Assembly (NCBI GenBank): GCA_003013855.2
Contig: ML058586.1
Coordinates: 2,842,196 to 2,906,195 of the forward strand
Length of the DNA: 64,000 nucleotides
Direction of reading: 5' to 3'
DNA from: Liriodendron chinense
Taxonomy: Eukaryota; Streptophyta; Magnoliopsida; Magnoliales; Magnoliaceae
The notes below the pieces were generated by a model. It made no database searches, was not told the origin of the DNA, and worked only from the letters and a program-made list of their open reading frames with translations. The position numbers and the translations under genes are program-made. The first letter of the stretch is position 1; each line of letters starts with the position of its first letter. Shown here one piece after another: positions 23,791 to 34,400 of this stretch.

Positions 23791-23888
23791 CTCTCACTGA
23801 AAAATGAAAAAGGAGAGTCGTAGTCTCAAATAGAGAGGAAATTACGCGGCCTGATGTCTCCTGATACGCGGGTTTTTAATTATGATGA

Positions 23889-24510
23889 GTGGGGCCATGA
23901 TTCCGTAATCCAGACCACTCGTCTGTTGCCTCCCACCGTAGATGGGCCACTTCCAAATCATCTCGTAGATAGGACAAAATTAAATTTTTGGATTTGTTGG
24001 ATGTAAATGGACGGTTAATAAGAGAAGGGGAATGATCGCATGCGTTCTGATGTATGGTAATTACCATATGTTCCACCTGTGCAGGGCCCACCTGTCATGT
24101 TTATATGGAATCCAAACCATGAATATGGTAAGCCACCTCATCTAAAACTTACTCACCAACGATCGTCCTGATCCAAAACTCTAGTGGGGCACCCCATAGT
24201 GACCAATGTACAATCACGAGTAAAAATCACAGATTCACGCGGTGTGGCCCACTTGAGTTTATGAATGGCCTATGTTTTGGTATATCTCTTTATCCTTATT
24301 GGGAGCACCTGATTAATGGTTTGGATGGCAAGTAAACAACAGAGTGGACCCCACATTTAATGGGTCGTATGGTGGGGCGTCACCCTACCAATGTCCCTCC
24401 ATTGTTTCCTTTGGTGTGGCCCACCTGAGTGATGGATCAGGCTGTAATTGTGACATAGACCTAACATTCTGGGGAACATCATGGTGGGCCCCACTGAGCT
24501 TGAACAATGC
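23889..24510. repeat. Dispersed repeat B (copy 2), upstream of the JmjC gene
   Basis: Landmarks in the order described for 296-1075 recur here, ending with 'gtggaccccacatttaatgg', 'ccattgtttcctttggtgtg' and 'gcccacctgagtgatgg'. The repeat begins only about 100 bp upstream of the JmjC start codon (23790), so that promoter must lie within or very close to it. No ends or TSD could be fixed. Confidence 0.5.
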
Positions 24511-24989
24511 ATGGGATCAATCCCCGAAGAGATATACAGTAACCGTCCAAATTCAACTCAAGAAAAGGTCCAAAGATTGTGTGGCCAAGATTTTCTAGTC
24601 TGGGATGTTCCTTTTAGGAAATGGTCTATCTACGGTTTACCGCAGTAGAGGAGTGGTCTGGATTAGGATATCATGAGGACCACTTCTCAGAACTCAAAAC
24701 GAGTGTATGTTTTGCAAAGCCTCATAGCCTACACGCACTCTTTTACACGCAATACATACGCCTACGTGGACGTATATGGAACATCTGATCCGTGTATATG
24801 ATATTCCTCAAGGAAATGATTCTGTAGGACAAAAAGGCCCATTCATCCGGAAGGCCTACAAATGTGAACTTTTGCGAGTTTTCTTTCAGCCGTCCGTTGT
24901 TTCCTTAAAGTGGGGACCGGCGTTGCGAGTAGAATGGTCTGATTTTTTTTCATCCAATCCATCTTCGGGGTGAGCCCCACAATATACGC

Positions 24990-25452
24990 ACGCGGCTTCG
25001 GTGGACCTCCGGATCCACTAAGCTCGGAGGATCCCTGACTGTGGGGCCCACCATTGACTTGCATCCATGCCATCCATCCGTTTTGACAGCTCGTTTTAGG
25101 GCACGATCCCAAAAATAAAGCAGATCCAAATCTCAGGTGGACCACACCACAGGGAAGAGTGGTGATTAAATAACAACCATTAAAAACTTTTTGGAGGACA
25201 CCGGAATGTTTATTTGCCATCCAACCTGTTGACAAGGTCACAAAGACAAAGTCGTGGATAAAGGAACCACACAAATATCAGCATGATCTAAATAACCACT
25301 GTTTCCTGTGGTGTGGTCCACCTGAGATTTTGAACTGCTTCATTTTTTGAATCGTGTCCTAAAATGAGCATTCAAAAAGGATAGACGGCGTGGATGTAAG
25401 GCACATATATAACGGTGGGCCCCACAGTCAGTGATCCACCGAAGCCGCGTGC
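24990..25452. mobile_element. Foldback element, family A, with extended terminal repeats
   Basis: The outer repeat gcacgcggcttcggtgga (left) is matched by tccaccgaagccgcgtgc-type sequence (right, to about 25452). Inside are ctgactgtggggcccacc and ggtgggccccacagtcag, then the family arms: cagatccaaatctcaggtgg on the left, and ctgtggtgtggtccacctga with tagacggcgtggat on the right. The centre has gccatccaacctgttgac. There is no coding sequence. Confidence 0.75.
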
Positions 25453-25820
25453 CACACTGTACCAGAATCGGATGTCTGCACAGGCCACACGTTGGCACGT
25501 GCGGTACTGATGCGTGTAGAGAAATGAAACCTCCTGACCTGCTCCTTAACGCAACTTGGACATATGTGGTTTGATAATCTTGCACGTGCGAGTAAGCTTC
25601 TAGCTGGGCCTGTGCCTGTCATCTCAGCCGTTCCTCAGCTGGGACACCGATGAGGTGGTCCAAGAGTACCAGAAGCAAATGGGTGGCTCATCGTCGGCCA
25701 CCCAATGGATGGAAAAAAAATCTTCTCCCTGAGAGAAGGTTCTGGAACTTAATGGAGATGCGAGACTGACATGCAGTTTTTTTTTTTATCTTATTAAAGT
25801 GCCAATTATTATTAATACCT

Positions 25821-25985
25821 TTTATTTTATTTTTATTTTTTTTTGTTAGTTATGCAATGTACCTACCCTGTTAGCTGCACAACACACTCAAACGGTTGGT
25901 CACAAGATTCACCCATGCAAGAGGGGGTTAATGGGTCTCCTTGCATCTTCCAGCTGAGCTAACTATGGTTAGTACCATGCATTGC
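25821..25985 (-). mobile_element. SINE-family copy, decayed
   Basis: A T-rich run (25821-25847) is followed by 'gttagttatgcaa', 'ccctgttagctgcacaacac' and 'gggtctccttgcat', then 'gagctaactatgg'. It aligns best with the copy at 50861-51038. No clear TSD. Confidence 0.5.
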
Positions 25986-25989
25986 AATG

Positions 25990-27459
25990 TGTTGAAAATA
26001 ATAGCATGGCACGTAAATGAGGCAGATTATTAGCTCAGATGCACTAGTAGATAATGACATCTACCATTGAAACTCTAGAACCTTTTAGTGCCCATAGTGA
26101 TGTGGATGGATCATCATACCTGCTCGGAAGACACAAATATAAGCTTTATTTGAAACCTTTGTACCTAAAAAGGTTTTTAGCTATAAGCATTCAATTCCCC
26201 TACTTCCAAGTAGTTTAGTCCACTTGCTCTACAAAATCTTCTTGTTGTTGGGCTCATTTCCTAAAATGAGCTAGTAAAATGGATGGACAGAGTTGATTCG
26301 GCGCATGTATTACAATAGCCTAAGAGATTTTATTTTATTTTCTCCTCTTACTTGTTCTCATTGTATTAGCATAAAAAAGGCAGTAGCTGTCACACCACAG
26401 AGAGGTACCAGCGTGAATTACTTTTTTAAGTTGATAGGATAGTTACTTTTTTACTCTCAAACATACCTTTAACCAATTAACCTACCAACAAGACATCACC
26501 CTTGACGTCCATCAATTCCCTCAAATCCAAACGATTCCTAAGCCAAAGTTATCTCAATTCATTTGCCTATGTGGCAGACCTGTTGCCACTCAACCTCTGT
26601 TGCGCTTAACCTATTGCAATTCGTGGCTTTGGTCGACTTGTGGAGTAAGTATGAAGTAAAGGAATTGATGGCTTTGGTTGACTTGGTGGCTTTGGTCGAC
26701 TTGTGCATTTCACTTTATGTAATGTAGGGGTATTTTCACATTGGGTTCAAGTGGTAACCAGTGTGAAGTAAAAACACACTCGAGTAGGCGGCTTGTGTGA
26801 GGTGGGGTAACTAGTATGATGCAAACCCATGTAATGTAGGGTCCACAAAAGAGAAATCAACTGAGGGCCTGACTTGTGTGAAGCATGAGGCTGAGTTATG
26901 AGATAAAGGAATTGATTCATTACGCTCTATCAATTCAAGCTTTTAGAGCAAATGGTTAATCATCTTGCATCAAAGTAGTAAGTCACTATTCATTTTACAA
27001 GCATCTTTTCCTTTAGTCCTAACCATAGTCTTACCAAAAATGCCTACGCAGGCAATTTTAAAGCCCCACAATGGAAAAGAATGGACAACTATCTAAAAAC
27101 CTCCAAATTTACATGGTGGCCAACGTGATGGTTTTTAAAGGGTTCAAATCTCATCAGATCGTGACTCTTTAAACCAATTGGATGCTAAAACTACACTCTA
27201 GTGGGCCCCACACACAACACTTACAGTGTAACCTAATTTTACATGGACTTCATGATGGTGGGGAGTCTTACATAAGTCACTTGTTCAATAAATAATCTAA
27301 AATCCAACAAGTCAGGTTACTATATATTTTTATTTATGGAGTAGAATTGCCCAAAAGACACCTGCGTAAAACACACAAGATCTATGTGGCCCACCATGTT
27401 GTATATGTAAATCCATCCGTCCATCAGTTGGAAACCTTATCCAAACCAATATATAAAGA
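25990..27459. other. Gene-free stretch, mostly low-copy AT-rich DNA
   Basis: No gene and no complete repeat were recognised. A local near-duplication ('ggctttggtcgacttgtg') occurs around 26620-26710. Confidence 0.35.
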
Positions 27460-27467
27460 AGATCAAT

Positions 27468-28015
27468 TAGGGCTCTCAATGGAGCGGGTCAGATCCAAGA
27501 TCCGATTCGCTCCGAATCCATATAATGGGGATTTGGATCTTAAAATAGGTATGATTAATTAAATGAACTGGATTTGGATTCACAATAATATATCCGAATC
27601 CAATCTTAATCCATTTATAGATTTTCAAATTTGGAGCCGAATCCAACTCATTTTGATCCAGATCCAACTCATTGTCACCTTGCTGTATATGTTATATCCA
27701 TGCCGGCCATCCGTTTTCCAGATTATTTCAAGCCACATCTCAACATTGAGAAATACACCAATCTCAGGTCAACCATATCACAGTGAATAGTAGGATTTGC
27801 ATTATTTTGTCATTAAATTAAATATATCATGTTATATATTTTTTAGATTTTTGAGGGGGTGGATTCCGACCGAGATCCGACCGAATCCGATGGTTATATG
27901 ACTTTTGGACCAATTTGGAATCGGATATGGATATCACCTTTTAGATCCGAATCCGTCTACAGATTCTCACACTTGGAGCCGGATCCAACCCAGATTCAAC
28001 CCATTGAGAGCCCTA
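27468..28015 (-). mobile_element. hAT MITE copy 1, 548 bp, perfect 8-bp TSD
   Basis: Inverted ends TAGGGCTCTCAATGG / CCATTGAGAGCCCTA are flanked by AGATCAAT at 27460-27467 and 28016-28023, the 8-bp duplication of the hAT superfamily. Beyond the ends the sequence is dominated by GGATTTGGATC-like words. The interior (about 27672-27800) contains one arm of foldback family A ('ttatatccatgccggccatc'). The left end here corresponds to the right end of the copy at 30108-30745, so the two are in opposite orientation. Confidence 0.88.
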
Positions 28016-28129
28016 AGATCAATCCTTTAAAAAAAAAAAAAAAAATCTCCCATGAGCTATAGCAAGGGAAACAATGTAAAGTTACTATGGCCTGCATGAG
28101 TTTTGTATTGGGCTAATTTTTACACATTC

Positions 28130-28400
28130 TCTTAATCACGGTGAGTTACCCCTGATTAACAGGTCTGATGAAAGATAAACACAATGGTGACCCCACACAT
28201 AAGCCTATGATTCGGATCATATTGTCATTGTTCCCCTTGGTGTGGCCCACCTAAGTTGTTGATTTGATAGATTTTTATCCCCATGACATGGAATTGGGGA
28301 AGAACCTGATGGACGGAGTGGGTTTTTTTTTAGGTATACAACTGATGGGTCCAACCGAGCTTGGGTGTTTTTTGCGAGGCAGAAAACAGGTGTTGTAGCT
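28130..28400. repeat. Fragment of dispersed repeat B
   Basis: It contains 'ggtgaccccacacat', 'cattgttccccttggtgtgg' and 'cccacctaagt', in the order seen in copies 1 and 2. Confidence 0.4.
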
Positions 28401-28497
28401 TCGGACACAGAAGTGCGGCCCAGCCTCATCCATGAACGGGAGTGGATTGGGTACTACTCCCGCCAGGACTTAGCTAGAGACCAACGATCTTGATAAG

Positions 28498-28943
28498 GGC
28501 TCTGTGGGAGCTACCATGATGTTCCCATGATGTATGTGTTTTATCCATACCGATCCACTTTGACAGATTATTTTAGGTAATGAGCTCAAAAATCATGCAG
28601 ATCTAATGTTTAAGCGGAACATCCCAATGGAAGCAGTGGTGATATTGATGCCCATCATTGAAACCTTTGTAGGGGCTACCATGATGTTTATTTGTCATCC
28701 AACTTGTTCATAAGGTCACACAGACCTGGATGAAGGGAAAACATAAATATTAGTTTGATCCAAAGCTTTTGTGGTCCGTAAGAGGTTTTGAACAATAGAC
28801 ATTCAATCCCCACTGTTTCCCATAGTGTGGTCCACTCAAGTCTTTGATCTGCCTCCTTTTTGGGCTCATGTCCTAAAATGATCTATCAAAATGGATAGAC
28901 GGCTTTGATAAAACACATACATCAAGGTGAGCCCTACAGAGCT
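28498..28943. mobile_element. Foldback element, family A
   Basis: The left arm 'ccatgatgtatgtgttttat' and the right arm 'ataaaacacatacatcaagg' are inverted copies; the centre has 'catccaacttgttcataagg' and 'cctggatgaagggaaaacat'. First of three adjacent copies. Confidence 0.65.
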
Positions 28944-28975
28944 CCTACTAGACGGGCATGGCTCCGGGTCCATCC

Positions 28976-29360
28976 ACCCATTTTGAAAACTCATTTTTGG
29001 GCAGTAATAAATGTGCCTTATATCCACGCTCTCCATCCATTTTGAAAACTCATTTTAGGGTAATATGCAAAAAATGAAGCAGAACAAGATCTCAGGTGGT
29101 CCATAATAATAGGAAACAATAATAATCGGCCATTAAAATCTTCTGATGGGCCACAAAGTCCTCTAAGTCTTTGTGAGCTTATCAATAGGTTGGATGACAA
29201 ATAAATATTCCAGTGCCCCCTATAAAATTTTTAATGAAGGAGATTCAACCACGACTGTTCCATGTGGCATGGTCCTCCTAAGATTTTGATCTGCTACAGT
29301 CATGTGTCACAATGAGTGGTCAAAATGGATGGGTAGTGTAAATATAAGGCAAATACATCA
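28976..29360. mobile_element. Foldback element, family A (second of three)
   Basis: Arms: 'atatccacgctctccatcca' on the left, inverted 'atggatgggtagtgtaaata' on the right. The centre contains 'ttgtgagcttatcaataggt'. The right outer end reads 'acatcacagtgggcaagg'. Confidence 0.55.
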
Positions 29361-29369
29361 CAGTGGGCA

Positions 29370-29815
29370 AGGATGGTGCGGCCCTTACCATGTGGCCCAA
29401 CATTATGCATGTATTCTATATCCACGTTGTCCATCCGTTCTCTTAGATCATTTTAGAGCAGGGACCCAAAAACGAAGATATCCAATTCTCAGGTGGACCA
29501 TACCATAGGAAATAATAGTGGTGACCGACTATTAATAGGCCACAAAAGTTTTTGATCAAGATGGTATTGGTTTTTTTCAAGTTCATCAAGTTTTACCTAA
29601 ACTTATCAACAAGTGGGATGGCAAAACAACATTACGGTGGGCCCTAGGAAGTTTCTAATTGTAGGGCGTTAAATCACCATCGTTTCCTGTAGTATGGTCC
29701 ACTTGATACCTGGATCTTCTTCGTTTTTGGGATCCTACTTTAAATTGATCGTGAAAACATATGAATGGTGTGGATATTGAATACATTCATCAAGGTGGGC
29801 CTCATGATAAGGGCC
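29370..29815. mobile_element. Foldback element, family A (third of three)
   Basis: Arms: 'atatccacgttgtccatccg' on the left, 'gaatggtgtggatattgaat' on the right. The right end 'tcatcaaggtgggcctcatg' mirrors 'gtggcccaacattatgcatg'. It lies directly after the copy at 28976-29360. Confidence 0.55.
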
Positions 29816-30107
29816 AACTGTCTTGGTTGAGGTGGGCCCCATCTAATCTTCCTTAGTGTCCATATCAGATTTGAGCTCAGTACTACCCCCATCAATAAGT
29901 AGCGGGAGACGGACGAGTACATGACAGGTCGGCATTGATGGAGAACAAGGGCCCACACAGCAGTAATAGTGGAGCGTCGACAAACCCGTCACATCAACAA
30001 ACCGAGGTGCAGCCCCCTGCTTTCCACCAATACCGACCTGCCACCTATCCATCCATCTCCCCGTGGGGGTAGTACCTAATCCGAGCTCGTCAAATTCAAA
30101 GTCTTTC

Positions 30108-30745
30108 TAGGGATCTCAATGGGTCGAATTTGGATCGGATCTAGTTGGATCCAACTCCAAGTCTGTATATCGGTAGACGGATTCAGATCCAACTCAGATG
30201 CAAAAAGTGATGATATCCATATCCCATCCATTTATAAATTGTTAGATCTATTTCCGATCTTAAATCCATATAACCATCATATTCAAGTTGGATCTAGGTT
30301 TGAATCTACCCCATTACAATTTAAAAAATATATATAATATAATCTATTAAATTTAGTAGAAAAATGATGCAAATTCCACCATTTAATGTGGTATGGTCAA
30401 CCTAAGAGTGGCATGTCTCAATTTTGAGACATGACCTAAAATAATCTATAAAATGGATGGCCAGCATGAATATAACATGTACAATAAGGTGACAATGAGC
30501 CGGATCTTAATCGGATTCGGATCGAACTCGATATGTTCCTGTGAATCCAAATCCGGTCCATTTAAATAATCGGACTTATTTTAAGATCCAAATCCAGTCC
30601 ATTTAACTAATCGGACCTAATTTAAGATCCAAATCCGGTCCATTTAACTAATCGGACCTATTTTAAGATCCAAATCGGCATTATATGGATTCAGAGCGAT
30701 TTAGATATCAGATCTTGGATCTAACTCGCTCAACTGAGAGCCATA
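30108..30745 (+). mobile_element. hAT MITE copy 2, 638 bp, perfect 8-bp TSD
   Basis: Ends TAGGGATCTCAATGG and, inverted, ...GAGAGCCATA are flanked by AGTCTTTC at 30100-30107 and 30746-30753. The interior is again GGATC/TTTGGATC-rich and carries the same single foldback arm (about 30362-30480), in opposite orientation to copy 1. A short direct tandem ('gatccaaatccrgtccattt' with 'aactaatcggacc') occurs at about 30585-30670. Confidence 0.88.
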
Positions 30746-30764
30746 AGTCTTTCCATATTGGACG

Positions 30765-31274
30765 GACGAGGATTTCCTGCTAAAAAATTCCTGCTCTGGG
30801 AACATAGGTGGGCCCACCGTGATGTTTGTGAGAAATCCACCCCGTCTATCTGTTTTATGAGCTTATTTAAGGACGTCAGACCAAGAATGAACCGGATCCA
30901 AGACTCAAGCGGGTCGAAAACGTGAGGATTGCACATCCACAGTTGAAATATTCATAGGGCCACGAAAGTTTTGAATCAAGATAATATTTGTGTTTTCAGT
31001 TCATACCAGTAGCAATGACGTTATGAACGGTATAGATGGCCTATAAACATCACTGTGGACCCCAGGGAGGTTTCAATGGTAGGAATTTCCCTACCCACCT
31101 TTTCCTTTAGTGCGGACCAGTCTTGGCTCTGGCTCATTCTTGTTTCTAAGTGATAAAATGACCTCAGAAAACGGATGGACGGATTGGATTTCTCACAAAG
31201 ATCACGGTGGGCCCCACCTAGTTCCCAACGCAGGAACTTCTCTCCGAAATGCTTTCTCAGGAAATCTGCGTCTC
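30765..31274. mobile_element. Foldback (MULE-like) element, family A, 9-bp TSD, next to the CDC48 promoter
   Basis: The copy is bounded by TATTGGACG at 30756-30764 and 31275-31283, a perfect 9-bp duplication. Its ends (GACGAGGATTTCCTGC and, inverted, GAGACGCAGATTTCCTG) and inner arms (ggtgggcccaccgtgatg...tgtgagaaatccaccccg / cggattggatttctcaca...atcacggtgggccccacc) pair. The 9-bp TSD places the whole foldback family with Mutator-like elements. The right end lies about 70 bp from a TATA box and 155 bp from the CDC48 start codon. Confidence 0.8.
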
Positions 31275-31309
31275 TATTGGACGAACTTTTCGTATCTACC
31301 AAGTATTGT

Positions 31310-31350
31310 CACGTGCACATCACGTGACACAGTTCATCCCACTATAAATA
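31310..31350 (+). promoter_or_regulatory. Putative CDC48 core promoter: two G-boxes and a TATA box
   Basis: CACGTG occurs at 31310-31315 and 31321-31326, and TATAAATA at 31343-31350, 80 bp upstream of the ATG at 31430. An inverted CCAAT (ATTGG) at 31276-31280 lies inside the TSD of the foldback element. Spacing fits a plant RNA polymerase II promoter with a short leader. Function is inferred only. Confidence 0.6.
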
Positions 31351-31429
31351 CGTGGAAATGTCCCCATTTCAATCCAAATTCGTTCGATCGATCTCAGATT
31401 GCTAGGTTTTTACACAATCTCTTCATCCA

Positions 31430-34400
31430 ATGGGGGATCCGAGCTCTTCGTCTGCAACTGATCGCGGCCAGCCTTCATCTGAATCGTACGTGTTCAATCG
31501 ATCTTTCCCTGTTCAATTGCTTGAATTTCTGTAGTTATTGCTGTTGAATCCATGCGATTAGGGTTACATTTACGTTCACGTGCTTATTGAATCTCTCAAT
31601 TCGAGAACACGTTATCTCACCGTCGATTTTAGGGTTAGGGTTTTGTTTCTGGAGTTTTAGCTCCCGAATTACGAGAGAGAGTGACCCTAACATAACCACA
31701 CGCGCGTATTTAGCGGATTGAGAAAGGGGGATTCTAACGTAGGCATTGTGCATAACATTATAAGGTAAACATGTATGAGGATTTACAGAGTTGGTGCGAA
31801 GATCTTAATTAATGTAACAGGTGCATGGACTCTTAAAACCATAAGAATGAGAAATTACAAAACGGAATTTGAACTAAAACACAATTTTGACCCTTAAACT
31901 AGCCTGTTCTCAAGAAATACCTTGGGCCCAACTGACTCCATTGGTAGCCATGTCGTAAGGCTCGTCGATAGCTTTCCAACGAGATATTACATGTGCGTAT
32001 CCGATGACCAGATGCAAAGTTATGGCTGTCGGAAGATATAGTGTGCATTTAGGCTCTTTTTGCCCTAGATTGAACTTTTGGTCTGATTTCTTTCAATCCT
32101 GGCCCTCTGTAAGATTGCCCTTGACTTGTCCTGCATCATTAGTCCACATGGATACAAAAAATTTGGAATGGAATTTATGGCTGGGTAATGAAATTTAGCT
32201 TCATGCTTGTTGATGGTAGGGGTTATGCAACTGGAATTAAATTGAAACTACTTGCAAATTGAAGTTGTCATTACTAGATCAAAGCTCAACTTATCCACAA
32301 GCATGGATTGCTAGAAGGAATGGACTGAGAGCAAAGTTCAACAGTCTGTCCTCGAGCCTTTATGCTGGAGGTCACATAAACCTTCACAATTCATCTACTG
32401 TAGGAAAGTCTCTCACGAAATTCTTTTTGCAAAATCTCATAAAAGTTGTCCCCTACATAAATCCATGATGTCCTAATCTACTTACAGCTTGGACTTTAAA
32501 AATGCAAAACAACTAAGGAAACTGAAACCAAAACAAATGAGGAAACTCATAAAGAAGATTTCCTAGGCATATGTAGAGAGGGTGGGGACTCCGGCCATGT
32601 GTGCTTAAGAGGACAGCCCATCTGGGCCTCCTCTTGTGCACACGTGTGGAGCATTCACGAGTGCGATGGGGGTGTGATTGCATTATGGGTCTGTGTATCT
32701 TAGCGGAAGAAGAAAGTGAATTCTAACTTAGATCATGTGTGTAATGGTGCTAACAAACATGCCCCCAGGATTTGAGAACCCAATGCATCTGTGGATGGTG
32801 GTTTGGATTGTAGCAGATTGAGAATGGTTCACAATCGTTAGGCTGCCTTTATGTGATTCTTGCTTTTTTTTGCACTGAGATGGCATGGATTTTTGTTGAT
32901 TGAGATAACAAGTATAGATTCTGCAATGATTTTCATGAATTGCAATTATCATTCAATGGTCGTTTTGACTGTATGCAAGCGACTGCATGCACCGTTTTAT
33001 AATATGTGGCTTCTTTGGCTATTTCTAATGCAACCATGACTCTTGCTGATGGCACTGGTGCCTTCATTGTATTCCTTCAAGCTGTGTGGTTCATGACAGT
33101 AATTTATGTGTGTTTCCAACAGGAAAGGTACCAAGAGGGATTTTAGCACTGCAATTTTGGAACGCAAGAAATCTCCCAACCGCCTTGTTGTTGATGAAGC
33201 TATCAATGATGACAATTCGGTTGTATCTATGAACCCTGAAACCATGGATAAACTTCAGTTTTTTCGGGGAGACACCATCCTAATCAAGGTTTCTTTTTTG
33301 CCTTTTGCCTCTGTTATGATATCTGATGTTTTTTTATGATAGCGGGTGTATCTGAGTATCAGAGTTTTTTAAACGTCTGTATATGAAACAGGGAAAGAAG
33401 AGGAAGGATACTGTCTGCATTGTACTTGTCGATGACCAATGCGAAGAGCCTAAGATCAGAATGAACAAAGTTGTCCGTGCTAATCTCAGGGTACGCCTTG
33501 GTGATGTTGTATCTGTGCATCAGTGCCCTGATGTGAAGTATGGGAAGCGTGTACACATCCTCCCAATTGATGATACCATTGAGGGTGTTACTGGCAACCT
33601 CTTTGATGCTTATCTAAAGCGTGAGTGGAAGAAAGATTTCTCTTTTCATTTTATTCTTAGTGTTGTTTCTTTGTTACATTGTTGTGAATGTTCTCTGCTT
33701 GATTCAACAGCTTACTTCTTGGAGTCTTATCGGCCCGTCAGGAAGGGTGACCTTTTCCTTGTGAGGGGAGGCATGCGCAGTGTTGAATTTAAAGTTATTG
33801 AGACAGACCCTGGTGAGTATTGTGTAGTCGCACCGGATACAGAGATTTTCTGTGAAGGTGAGCCTGTCAAACGTGAGGATGAAGAGAGATTAAATGAAGT
33901 TGGCTATGATGATGTTGGTGGTGTCAGGAAGCAAATGGCTCAAATTCGTGAGTTGGTGGAACTTCCTCTTAGGCACCCACAGTTGTTCAAGTCCATTGGT
34001 GTTAAGCCCCCCAAGGGCATCTTGCTCTATGGGCCACCTGGATCTGGGAAAACTTTGATTGCTAGGGCTGTAGCTAATGAGACTGGTGCATTCTTCTTTT
34101 TAATTAATGGACCTGAAATTATGTCAAAGTTGGCTGGAGAAAGTGAAAGTAACTTGAGGAAGGCTTTTGAGGAGGCTGAAAAGAATGCGCCGTCTATCAT
34201 CTTTATTGATGAGATTGATTCTATTGCGCCAAAGAGAGAAAAGACACATGGTGAAGTGGAGAGGCGTATTGTGTCCCAACTTTTGACTTTGATGGACGGT
34301 CTTAAGTCCCGTGCTCATGTGATTGTCATTGGGGCAACCAATAGGCCAAACAGCATTGACCCTGCCCTGAGGAGATTTGGAAGGTTTGATCGTGAGATTG

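Noticed and set aside
31790..32060. Possible LTR fragment in CDC48 intron 1
   Set aside because: The phrasing ('gatagctttccaacgagata' and similar) resembles some plant LTRs, but no ends, duplication or second copy could be found in the window.
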